The translations under genes and the position numbers were made by a program. From positions 1 to 20,527 of the forward strand of contig JANRKG010000272.1 in assembly GCA_033763635.1 (NCBI GenBank): a stretch of DNA of 20,527 nt. Reading direction: 5' to 3'. The notes below the pieces were generated by a model. The model ran no database searches. It was given only the letters and a program-made list of their open reading frames with translations, and was not told the DNA's origin. Below are positions 7,643-15,278 of the stretch, in pieces (within the stretch, counting starts at the first letter, position 1; the number at the start of each line of letters is the position of its first letter). Origin of the DNA: JANRKG01 sp033763635. Its GTDB lineage: Bacteria > Cyanobacteriota > Cyanobacteriia > GCF-001939115.

Positions 7643-10600
7643 TTAGATGGCTGTCAGTCTTGCAGAGATGATGACATCGTTGTAGTCAGCATCCCCTCCA
7701 CCTCGCAGGTCTTCAATCCCCCAGATGTTTTCACCCAGGATGCGGAAGTGATCGGCCCCAGCAAAGTTGGCCCCCAGGTAGGGGAAGTAAATCCCCTGAT
7801 TGTTCTCCGCATTCAGCGTCCCATTGCGCGCCTGATCGATCGTACCCCCATTGGTGATCAGCAAGGGCGCAAAGATGCCTCCCCCAGTCAACTGGGCCGT
7901 AAACTGTGCCCGTCCCTGGTTCGCAACACTCAGGTTTAACCCAGGCACCAACCGATCCAGGGCAGCTCGGATATAGTCTTGACCGCTACCCGGAGCCAGG
8001 GTGCCAATCGTACCCCGCGCATCATCCACTCGGTAAAAGCCAACAAAATTGTCGAAGGCTGCTTCCCGATTGACAGTAAACTCCGCTCGAACCTGACCAG
8101 TGATACCCCGCAAGTCAATCACCTCTCCTTCCTGGCTACTTTGAAGGGCTGTTCCCAATGCAGCCGGGGCGGTCGCCGTTTCTGCTGTAAGAGTGATGCT
8201 GTTGAAGGCAACCTGGAATCGATTACTGCCCGTGAGTTGGTCAACCGTCACCCCAGAGGCCGTGGAGAAGGTGATCGTCGGGGGGGTTCGACGGGCCGCG
8301 ATCGCCGCCAGTGCCCCATCCGTTGTCCCGTTCTCTACCTGATAAAACACCAGACGAGAGCCGCGATCAATCTCTCCTAATAAACGACGCAAGGTGCCGG
8401 GATCAAAGTTTTGGGGATTGTTATTGATGGCAGACATGAGAATCCGGCCTCGCCCCAGAGCCGTTGCCAGGTAACGGGAATCGCTGGGGGCAATGCCGTT
8501 AATGGTGCCATTCGCATCATCAACTTCGAAGACCCCAATCTCATTGACGCTGCCACCTCGCTGCCCTGTCAGCGTAACTTGAAGGTTGACCGTACCGATG
8601 CCCCCTTCCAACATCAGGGCCTTGCTTGCCTCTCGGCGTAGGACGGTGGGATCTGGCGATCGACCAAACAGGGTCAGATACGACAACCGATAAATGTCGG
8701 TGTTATCAACCGTTTGAGGCAGGAGATCGGCATTTCGCCCGTGGGCTTTTACATGAATTGATCCGGCAAAGTCCGGTGTCCCTGCCCAGGCAACGCTAAA
8801 GGGTTGGCGGCTCTGGGCGGGGTCCGACAGAATGGCTGGGGAGTTGAAGGCTACCCAGGGGGCAGTTCGTCCTCGCTCTCCGTCTACCGGATTTTGGGGG
8901 GTGGTTGCGCCCGTCAAACCTGTGGGGTTGACCGGAACGGTGGGTGGGGTGGTCAGGGTGCCAGGAGGGACCGGATAGCCAGGGGCAAAGGGGACAGGTT
9001 GAAAGACCTGCAACCCACCTGCTTCGCTATCGGCAGTGGTGATGACCAGAGTATTGGGGTTGTCATTCGTAAAGCGCATGGCAATCCCGATCGCCTCGTC
9101 TGCCCGTCGAGCCGCTTCCAGCGTCCCAACCGCATTGTTCGCGTTCGCGAAGTTATCCGTTCCTTCTTCCTCAGCAACGAGGGCAAATCCATCGGGGTCC
9201 TGGGAAACAACCCGCAGGGCTGCATCCAACATCTGCCCGATCGTGGGGGGTGGAGCCACGGCTGAGGGGGTTGTATTGTTGGTGCGAGTGGGGTTGACGG
9301 GGTTGCCGCTGGTACTGAAGTTATCTGCTCGATAGAGGCTTAGTGGATTTGCCGTATTGAGTCTGAGGGCTTCTTCGGTGCGATCGTCATAGGTATCATC
9401 CGATGAAAAAATGCCCAGAAGTTTGCGGGGTGCCGTGGCAGGATTCGCCGTTGCCGCCTGCAACTCTGCCAGGGTATAGACAACCGTGAAGCCATAGCTC
9501 CGGGCCAGGGCAATCAAGTCCCGTGTGGGGCGGTAGACGCTCGCAGGATGGGCCGCATCGATCGCTGCCGTTACATGACGCGCATTGGGATTGTTCGTCG
9601 TGTTCTGTCCAGCGGGCAGGTAGTTCAACTCCCCTCCCCCCAGGATCACAATCCGTTCATCGGCACGGGCACCGGGGCGGTTGGGATTGCCAGCCTCAAT
9701 AATCTGCTGGGTGATTTCCGCCGCATTTCCCCGGTTGGCAACCTGGGCCAAAAATGCCCCAGAACCAGGCTCGGCAATAGTCCCAGAGTTAATGATGGCA
9801 ATTGCCTTACCCGCTGCCAGAGCTTCCTCTAAAATCGTAGTTCCGGGAGCCGCTCCAGAGAGAGGCGTGTACAGCGTTGTTCCATCTGGCCTAAATCCAT
9901 AAGAGTCGTCCCAGGCTTTTACCCCCATCGCGTGGGTAACGGCACTGCCATCAGAACTTCCCACCAGGCGATCGGTCAGATGCCCTGCATAGACACCGGA
10001 ATTGGACATCGTATCCCAGTGAAGGCGACCATCAGCCCCCACAGTCCGAATTCGGGTTGCTCCCCAAATGCTGTGACCTGCCCCATCGGGATGGATGAAG
10101 ATCATATTCCCCTGGGCGTTAGCAGCGGGGGTTCTGCCGATGGCAGGGGTGGGTAAGGGTGGGGTTGGACCGACACGGGCGGCAGGCAGTCGTCCCCGTT
10201 CTGGGAACAGGGTTTCGTACATCATCCGGTAGATATCGGTATTGTCTACCGTTTCCGGCAACCGATCCGCATTGAGACCGTGAGCCTTTGCGACGATCGC
10301 CCCTGAGAAGTCTGGTGTTCCTGCCCAGGCGATGGCAAAGGGAAAGGTGTTGCCATTGCGATCGGGGGCAGAGATAAAGGGCGGTGTTTCCCGTCCCCGA
10401 ACTCCATCCAGGGGATTGCTGAAGCTGGTTGGGGTAGAGGTTGGATCGCCTGTCACGATGCTACTCGCACCCCCTGACACTGGGTTGGCCCCGATCGTGC
10501 CCACATTGGCAGTTGCACTTTGCACAGGGCTAGATTGCCAGATTTGCAAGCCCCCCGCCTCACTGTCCGCCGCCGTAACCATCAAGGTATTGGGATACTT

Positions 10601-11671
10601 CTTGATGAAATCCATCGCCACCCCATAAGCGGCATCGGTGCGTCGAGCGGCTTCTAACATGCCAGCCGCATTATTGGTATTTCCAAAGTTATCAGTGCCT
10701 TCTTCCTCCAGCACCGTCAACGACCCATTTCGGAACTTGGAATTGCGCTCCATGAGCTTTTGGGCTGCATCCAACATTTCCGCTACCGTGGGAGCCGTTG
10801 GCACATAGAGAGGGGCGGGCGTTGTTGTGCTAGCACTTCGCCCCAAACCTGACTCACTGGTTGTGTTCAGGCGCTCTTCTTGAAAATCGTTAAAGGTGTG
10901 AATGGCAGCAAAAATCCCCAGTACCTTTTGGGGAGGATTGGGTTGAGCGAGGAGGGCAAATAGTTCGTCTCGCGTATAGACAACGGTGTAACCCAGGCTT
11001 TGGGCGCGGGTGATCAGGTTGGTGCTGGGGCGGTTACTCGATCCCCGGTTGGCAGGGTTCGCGTCGATCGCCGCAGTCACATGCCGACCCGTTGTGCCTT
11101 CGGGCAGGTAGTGCAGTTCGCCACCCCCCAAAATAATATCAACCCCGGACTCAATCACCTGTCTTGTGATTTCGGCAAACTGGGCACGGGGAAACACTCC
11201 AAATCCGGTTGCGCCAGTGGGAACACTCGCATATCCCACCTGAGCGACAAAGGCTCCTGTCCCTGGTTCAGCGATAAATCCAGAGTTAATCAAAGCCGTT
11301 ACTTTGTTCGCTTCCACCGCCTCCTGCATAATGGTGCGGTTCGTACGACCCGATAGGGAGGTGAGGGGTTGGTCAATGAAGCGCACAACACTGGGAGAGG
11401 GGTCCAGGTCGATCGGTTGACCACTGGCATCCCGCTGACGATCCAGACCGAAGGACTCAGCGTAAACTTTCACCCCCGTAGCGTGGGTCACGGCTCCACC
11501 ATTGGAGGTGCCCCCTAATTGGTCTTGCATGTGCCCCAGGTAAGTACCGGAGTTGTCCAGACGGTCCCAATTTAAACGACCATCTGGACCTGCTGTAAGG
11601 GCGCGAGTTGCGGTCCATCCCGAAGGACCAATGCCATCAGGATGGATAAAAATAACGTGATTGCCTGCCAT
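7643..11671 (-). CDS. Tandem double alkaline-phosphatase-fold protein with DUF4114-type C-terminus
   Basis: A 1342-residue protein. Two alkaline phosphatase (PF00245-like) domains span about residues 1-505 and 520-1010, joined by a Pro-rich linker. Each has the metal-Asp motif (HPDGIG, D12; HPDGAG, D529), a nucleophile-Ser segment ending THAxGVK (S56 and S573, aligned by spacing to the family Ser), EEEGTDNF, TADSEAGG and KAHGxNAD. A 41-residue block around the Ser is identical at 25 positions between halves. Two expected His ligands are replaced in both halves: D-x3-H is DNFGN/DNFAN, and D-H is D-S. Residues about 1020-1342 hold two repeats (VGFYRVDDARGTIGTLAPG type); only the second ends with the DUF4114-like GIEDLRGGGDADYND. 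ATG 11671 is the only start codon after the in-frame stop at 11729, so there is no Sec/Tat leader. Export by a C-terminal (type I-like) route is inference. Likely an extracellular phosphomonoesterase or diesterase; substrate unproven. Confidence 0.88.
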   Translation of the reverse strand: MAGNHVIFIHPDGIGPSGWTATRALTAGPDGRLNWDRLDNSGTYLGHMQDQLGGTSNGGAVTHATGVKVYAESFGLDRQRDASGQPIDLDPSPSVVRFIDQPLTSLSGRTNRTIMQEAVEANKVTALINSGFIAEPGTGAFVAQVGYASVPTGATGFGVFPRAQFAEITRQVIESGVDIILGGGELHYLPEGTTGRHVTAAIDANPANRGSSNRPSTNLITRAQSLGYTVVYTRDELFALLAQPNPPQKVLGIFAAIHTFNDFQEERLNTTSESGLGRSASTTTPAPLYVPTAPTVAEMLDAAQKLMERNSKFRNGSLTVLEEEGTDNFGNTNNAAGMLEAARRTDAAYGVAMDFIKKYPNTLMVTAADSEAGGLQIWQSSPVQSATANVGTIGANPVSGGASSIVTGDPTSTPTSFSNPLDGVRGRETPPFISAPDRNGNTFPFAIAWAGTPDFSGAIVAKAHGLNADRLPETVDNTDIYRMMYETLFPERGRLPAARVGPTPPLPTPAIGRTPAANAQGNMIFIHPDGAGHSIWGATRIRTVGADGRLHWDTMSNSGVYAGHLTDRLVGSSDGSAVTHAMGVKAWDDSYGFRPDGTTLYTPLSGAAPGTTILEEALAAGKAIAIINSGTIAEPGSGAFLAQVANRGNAAEITQQIIEAGNPNRPGARADERIVILGGGELNYLPAGQNTTNNPNARHVTAAIDAAHPASVYRPTRDLIALARSYGFTVVYTLAELQAATANPATAPRKLLGIFSSDDTYDDRTEEALRLNTANPLSLYRADNFSTSGNPVNPTRTNNTTPSAVAPPPTIGQMLDAALRVVSQDPDGFALVAEEEGTDNFANANNAVGTLEAARRADEAIGIAMRFTNDNPNTLVITTADSEAGGLQVFQPVPFAPGYPVPPGTLTTPPTVPVNPTGLTGATTPQNPVDGERGRTAPWVAFNSPAILSDPAQSRQPFSVAWAGTPDFAGSIHVKAHGRNADLLPQTVDNTDIYRLSYLTLFGRSPDPTVLRREASKALMLEGGIGTVNLQVTLTGQRGGSVNEIGVFEVDDANGTINGIAPSDSRYLATALGRGRILMSAINNNPQNFDPGTLRRLLGEIDRGSRLVFYQVENGTTDGALAAIAARRTPPTITFSTASGVTVDQLTGSNRFQVAFNSITLTAETATAPAALGTALQSSQEGEVIDLRGITGQVRAEFTVNREAAFDNFVGFYRVDDARGTIGTLAPGSGQDYIRAALDRLVPGLNLSVANQGRAQFTAQLTGGGIFAPLLITNGGTIDQARNGTLNAENNQGIYFPYLGANFAGADHFRILGENIWGIEDLRGGGDADYNDVIISARLTAI

Positions 11672-11904
11672 AACTTTGCTTTTAGGGAGATAGCTGATTG
11701 AATCTTGGAGATAACCAGACCCTGAGGCTCACGCTCTGTAAGACAAAGTTAGACAGGTAGTGAATACTTGAATTTTTAAATGAGGACGTTCAGGTTGAAA
11801 TGAAATAAACCGTAATTGCCTGTCGCAGCTTAACTTTCAGCAAGTTTACCTGGTGTTCTGGTCTATCCCCACGGTCAAGAATCTCACACACGAGTAAAGA
11901 TATT

Positions 11905-11935
11905 GTTACATAATCCGTTAACATTCTATTAAATA
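11905..11935. promoter_or_regulatory. Possible Pho-box-like tandem repeat
   Basis: GTTACATA, GTTAACAT and ATTAAATA occur at 12- and 11-bp spacing. Cyanobacterial PhoB/SphR sites are tandem PyTTAAPyPy(T/A)-like octamers with 3-bp spacers, and the second and third units here have the right period. The match to consensus is weak and the region is AT-rich. It lies about 235 bp upstream of the double phosphatase start, where phosphate control would make sense. Confidence 0.22.
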
Positions 11936-11940
11936 GAAAA

Positions 11941-11997
11941 ATGGTTATCGAAATTGTTGAAAACGCTGATGGATTGCCAGTTATCGATGTGTCGTAA
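11941..11997 (+). CDS. 18-codon ORF, possible micropeptide or gene remnant
   Basis: ATG 11941 opens an 18-codon frame (MVIEIVENADGLPVIDVS) ending at TAA 11995-11997. There is no Shine-Dalgarno sequence. The composition looks more like a protein fragment than the AT-rich DNA around it, so it may be a remnant of a lost gene rather than a translated peptide. I do not recognise the sequence. Confidence 0.15.
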   Translation: MVIEIVENADGLPVIDVS

Positions 11998-12224
11998 AAG
12001 ACTTGCTTCTTTTAAAATCGCGAAAAGCAAGCCGTTATTATAAAGACTTTAAAACTTTTAGAGATCTCCCATTGAATAGATTCTCTTAACAAGAACTTCC
12101 GATTTAATAGGTTGAGCCATCAATCTTGTATTCTTGCCAGGAAAGTGAAATCGTTTTGCCCTGGCACTGTCTTGTTTACCTGGCTTTTTTACCTGGAAAT
12201 ATCCGTACCCTAACTCCAAGTCCC

Positions 12225-13466
12225 GTGTACATTTCCGTTAAGACTGCTGATCGCCTGGAACGAGCTTTTGCCATTTTGGGCCTATCCTTTTTTGTAGGTA
12301 GCTTTACGGGCCTGATTGGGGTCGTTCCTCCAGGAATTTATCCATCTCCCGCTTTGAATACGTTGCTACGCTACGTGGTCTGGTTTGGAGCTTTACTCCT
12401 GCTTGTTCCTCGATGGCAGAAAACCTTGCGGGTTATGGCCCAGGATATTTTTCTCTGGATCATTACGATTCTGGCGATTTTGTCTTTCCTCTGGTCAGAC
12501 TTTCGAGATTTCGTCTATCTCAACAGCCGAGAAGTCATGCAAATGACGGCCTTTGGGCTGTACTTCGCGGTGCGGTTCACCCTCAAGGATCAGGTAAAAC
12601 TGCTCGCCTGGACAATGGCTTTAGGAATTACCCTGAGTATCCTTGTATGCTTGGCCTTCCCATCGATCGGGATTCATCAGGGAGTTCATAGTGGGGCGTG
12701 GCGAGGGGTCTACATTGATAAGAACTACTTTGGTAGTCTGATGGTCATGAGCCTGGTTGTGTTCTTCGTGTTACCGATTGAACAGGCTCGCGATCGGCTC
12801 TGTTCTTGGCTGGGCATGGCAATGTCCGCCCTCATGCTGATTCTCGCCACCTCCCGGACCTCCCTCACCCTGTCCATCTTTTTGATTTTGATCCTCTCCT
12901 TTTACCGTAATTTTCGGTGGCGCGGGAAGCAAACCGTTCTCTGGATGGACCTGGGTATCTTGATCGTAGGGTCTATCTCAACTGTCCTTTTCTCGAACTG
13001 GGTTGAAATCGTGGTAGGCATGGGACGCGATCCAACCCTCTCAGGGCGCACCCACATCTGGAGCATTGCCCTTTATCGATTTTGGGAACGGCCCCTCTTG
13101 GGCTTTGGGCGAGGCGCATTTTGGGCACCGGGAAGCCGTTTTGCAGCAGAAGCCTCCCCCGATCCTTCCCTGACCTATATTCCGCCTCACGGGCACAATG
13201 GATTTGTCGATCTGTTACTCGATATTGGCCTGATTGGGTTTTCCTGTTTTCTCATTAGTTTTGGGGTTGCCTATATTCGCTCCCTGAGCCGAGCCTACGA
13301 AACGAAGCGATCAGAAAACTTGTGGCCGCTGGGGTTTCTCACTTTTCTCGTCATGAACAATATGACTGAAAGTTTGTTACTGTACCTCAATACAATCTAT
13401 TGGGTTCTGTATGTTGCGATCGTTCTGAGCGTAGGGCAAAAGGACGATGAATATCAGGAATCTTAG
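12225..13466 (+). CDS. O-antigen ligase / Wzy-type polysaccharide polymerase family membrane protein
   Basis: A polytopic inner-membrane protein with roughly ten hydrophobic spans. It carries hallmarks of the Wzy_C/O-antigen ligase superfamily: GVYIDKNYFG after the middle spans, then a large periplasmic loop with SGRTHIWSIALYRFWERP, LLGFGRGAFW and PHGHNGFVDLLLDIGLIG. Such proteins polymerise or ligate lipid-linked oligosaccharides on the periplasmic face, for example in exopolysaccharide or O-antigen assembly. The frame is open from a stop at 12108-12110. I prefer GTG 12225 (VYISVKTADRLERAFAILG, then the first span) over TTG 12126, because the extra 33 residues are not family-like and TTG is a rare start. 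Neither start has a clear ribosome site. The stop codon TAG overlaps the left arm of a palindromic element, so the C-terminus (KDDEYQES) may have been altered by its insertion. No other polysaccharide genes adjoin it. Confidence 0.85.
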   Translation: MYISVKTADRLERAFAILGLSFFVGSFTGLIGVVPPGIYPSPALNTLLRYVVWFGALLLLVPRWQKTLRVMAQDIFLWIITILAILSFLWSDFRDFVYLNSREVMQMTAFGLYFAVRFTLKDQVKLLAWTMALGITLSILVCLAFPSIGIHQGVHSGAWRGVYIDKNYFGSLMVMSLVVFFVLPIEQARDRLCSWLGMAMSALMLILATSRTSLTLSIFLILILSFYRNFRWRGKQTVLWMDLGILIVGSISTVLFSNWVEIVVGMGRDPTLSGRTHIWSIALYRFWERPLLGFGRGAFWAPGSRFAAEASPDPSLTYIPPHGHNGFVDLLLDIGLIGFSCFLISFGVAYIRSLSRAYETKRSENLWPLGFLTFLVMNNMTESLLLYLNTIYWVLYVAIVLSVGQKDDEYQES

Positions 13467-13582
13467 GAGATTTCTGAAAAACAATCTACCTGCTGGTTTC
13501 GGCTTCGCTCAACCAGCATCCGCACCCTGAGCGCAGCAGAAGGGCAACCCACAGGTAAACTCTTTTTTAGAAATCTCCTTAA
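13463..13582. repeat. ~115-bp palindromic element (MITE-like) with inner hairpin
   Basis: Outer arms AGGAGATTTCT (13465-13475) and AGAAATCTCCT (13569-13579) are perfect 11-bp inverted repeats, extended by A- and T-rich stretches inside and TTA/TTAA outside. An inner stem TGCTGGTT (13491-13498) / AACCAGCA (13511-13518) encloses a TTCGGCTTCGCTC loop. The GGTTTCGGCTTCGCTCAACC text recurs, from memory, in intergenic repeats of other bacteria. Terminal inverted repeats, no ORF and small size suggest a miniature mobile element. The left arm supplies part of the TAG stop of the upstream gene. It may also act as a terminator. Confidence 0.6.
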
Positions 13583-13630
13583 GAGGGCAGAAGGTAAGTG
13601 CTGATGGTCACTAACCGTTTCTAACCTGTA

Positions 13631-13689
13631 ATTTCAATCTTCCAAAAGATAGGGAGGGGCATCGTAACAATGGCCCTCCCCGTTGAAAT
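13631..13689 (-). terminator. Hairpin terminator of gnd
   Basis: An inner stem GGGAGGGGCAT (13652-13662) / ATGGCCCTCCC (13670-13680) with one mismatch and a 7-nt loop sits inside an outer ATTTCAA (13631-13637) / TTGAAAT (13683-13689) pairing. It starts 18 bp after the gnd stop on the minus strand. The GC-rich stem and position support a terminator; the U-run is poor. Confidence 0.55.
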
Positions 13690-13706
13690 GATTTGGAATT
13701 CGAGTC

Positions 13707-15179
13707 CTAAACAGGGGTTGTTGCCGTCAGGGATTCGGGAGTAGAAGTCTGGATCGTTTCCTGAGAAACTTCAGTCCACTCAGTATGGAAGACCCCTGCC
13801 TTATCAACCCGCTCGTAGGTGTGAGCACCGAAGTAGTCGCGTTGTGCCTGGGTCAGGTTTTGCGGCAGACGATCGCGACGGTAGCTGTCGAAGTAGTCGA
13901 GGGAGGCGCTAAACGCTGGAACTGGAATCCCCAGTTTTGCAGCCACCGCGATCACTTCACGCCATGCATCCTGGCGATCGAGGATCGTTTGCTTGAACTC
14001 AGGAGCCAGTAGCAGGTTAGGCAGATTGGGCTGATCTGCAAAAGCCGACTTGATCTTGTCGAGGAATCCTGCCCGAATAATACAGCCACCCTTCCAGATC
14101 CGGGCAATTTCGCTCAGGTTGAGGTTATAGCTGTGAACCTTAGACGCTGTACTAATCAGAGCCATCCCTTGGGCATAGGAGCAGATCTTGGAGCAGTAGA
14201 GCGCATCCCGAATCTTGGAGATGAAGGCTTGCCCATCTCCGTCATACTTGCCCGTCGGGCCGGGAAGCACCTTCGAGGCTTCTACCCGTTCTGGTTTGAA
14301 GGAGGAGAGAATCCGAGCATTGACCGCAGCGGTGATTGTGGGAATGGCAACCCCCAATTCCAACGCATCGGAAACAGTCCAGCGCCCCGTTCCCTTTTGT
14401 CCGGCAGCATCCAAAATGAGGTCTACAACAGGCATCCCCGTTTCTGGGTCAATCTTCTTGAAGATATCGGCAGTGATCTCAATCAAGTAAGAATTGAGTT
14501 CATCCGTTGTGTTCCACTCCGCAAAGACTTCATGGAGTTGCTCATGGTTCAGGCCGAGGGTATTTTTAAGGAGATCATAGGCTTCTGCAATCAATTGCAT
14601 ATCGCCATACTCAATCCCGTTGTGAACCATTTTGACGTAGTGGCCTGCGCCAGAAGGTCCAATATAGGTGACACAGGGACCATCATCCACCTGAGCGGCA
14701 ATCTTGGTCAGAATGGGTTCTAAATTTTGGTAGGCGATTTGGGTGCCACCCGGCATCAGACTGGGACCATTCAAGGCTCCCTCTTCACCCCCACTGACCC
14801 CCATGCCAATGAAGGTTAGTCCGGTGGACTCCAAATCCCGAGTGCGACGAGCAGTATCAGTAAACAGAGAATTTCCGCCATCGATCAATACATCCCCTTC
14901 TTCAAGCAGTGGCCTGAGCTGGTCAATGACTCCATCGACTGGAGCACCTGCCTTAACCATGATGAGAATCTTACGGGGGCGTTCCAGAGAGGCGACAAAA
15001 TCTTCGAGGGTATAGGCTGCTTTAACGTTTTTACCCACAGCCCGCTTTGCCATGAAAGCGTCGGTTTTTTCGGGGCTACGATTGTAGACGGCGATCGGAA
15101 AACCATTACGCTCCACGTTCAGCGCCAGGTTTTCTCCCATTACCGCCAGTCCAATTACCCCAAAGCTTTGTAATGCCAT
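13707..15179 (-). CDS. gnd: 6-phosphogluconate dehydrogenase, decarboxylating
   Basis: Gnd oxidises and decarboxylates 6-phosphogluconate to ribulose-5-phosphate with reduction of NADP, in the cytosolic oxidative pentose phosphate pathway, the main night-time NADPH source in cyanobacteria. The 490-residue frame is intact. The N-terminal Rossmann motif GVIGLAVMGENLALN covers residues 7-21 and NRSPEKT marks the cofactor-specificity turn. GMGVSGGEEGALNGPSLMPG covers 125-144. The catalytic set K183, N187 and E190 lies in GHYVKMVHNGIEYGDMQLI, and GTGRWT opens the all-helical dimer domain. The Thr/Ser-rich tail of about 20 residues after the substrate-binding end is an extension. It lies 99 bp downstream of the ABC ATPase gene on the same strand, with no obvious functional link. 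ATG 15179 is the natural start because the Rossmann strand begins at residue 6. Confidence 0.97.
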   Translation of the reverse strand: MALQSFGVIGLAVMGENLALNVERNGFPIAVYNRSPEKTDAFMAKRAVGKNVKAAYTLEDFVASLERPRKILIMVKAGAPVDGVIDQLRPLLEEGDVLIDGGNSLFTDTARRTRDLESTGLTFIGMGVSGGEEGALNGPSLMPGGTQIAYQNLEPILTKIAAQVDDGPCVTYIGPSGAGHYVKMVHNGIEYGDMQLIAEAYDLLKNTLGLNHEQLHEVFAEWNTTDELNSYLIEITADIFKKIDPETGMPVVDLILDAAGQKGTGRWTVSDALELGVAIPTITAAVNARILSSFKPERVEASKVLPGPTGKYDGDGQAFISKIRDALYCSKICSYAQGMALISTASKVHSYNLNLSEIARIWKGGCIIRAGFLDKIKSAFADQPNLPNLLLAPEFKQTILDRQDAWREVIAVAAKLGIPVPAFSASLDYFDSYRRDRLPQNLTQAQRDYFGAHTYERVDKAGVFHTEWTEVSQETIQTSTPESLTATTPV

Positions 15180-15278
15180 AGAACCTTCTGAGTATTGTAG
15201 GTGTGCAATGCTGAGGACTGCTTATTCATCTCAGAGTAGTCAACTTTTTTGATCCAGGTCTCTACCCACAGATTTTCT

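Larger units (their letters stand above)
11672..12224. other. AT-rich intergenic region between divergent phosphatase and polymerase genes
   Basis: This 553-bp stretch separates the start of the double phosphatase gene (-) from the preferred start of the O-antigen-ligase-like gene (+), so it should hold both promoters. It contains a Pho-box-like repeat (11905-11935), an 18-codon ORF (11941-11997) and an imperfect inverted repeat CTTGCTTCTTTT...AAAAGCAAG (about 12002-12030). No RNA gene was recognised, and I could not fix a convincing -35/-10 pair. Confidence 0.5.

Noticed and set aside
11829..11851. CTTAACTT...GTTTACCT as a Pho box
   Set aside because: The two half-sites are 15 bp apart, not 11, so they do not fit the tandem-octamer pattern.
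14133..14723. Long open frame (196 codons) on the plus strand inside gnd
   Set aside because: It is fully antisense to an intact, strongly conserved gene; its residues show no domain and it arises from codon bias.
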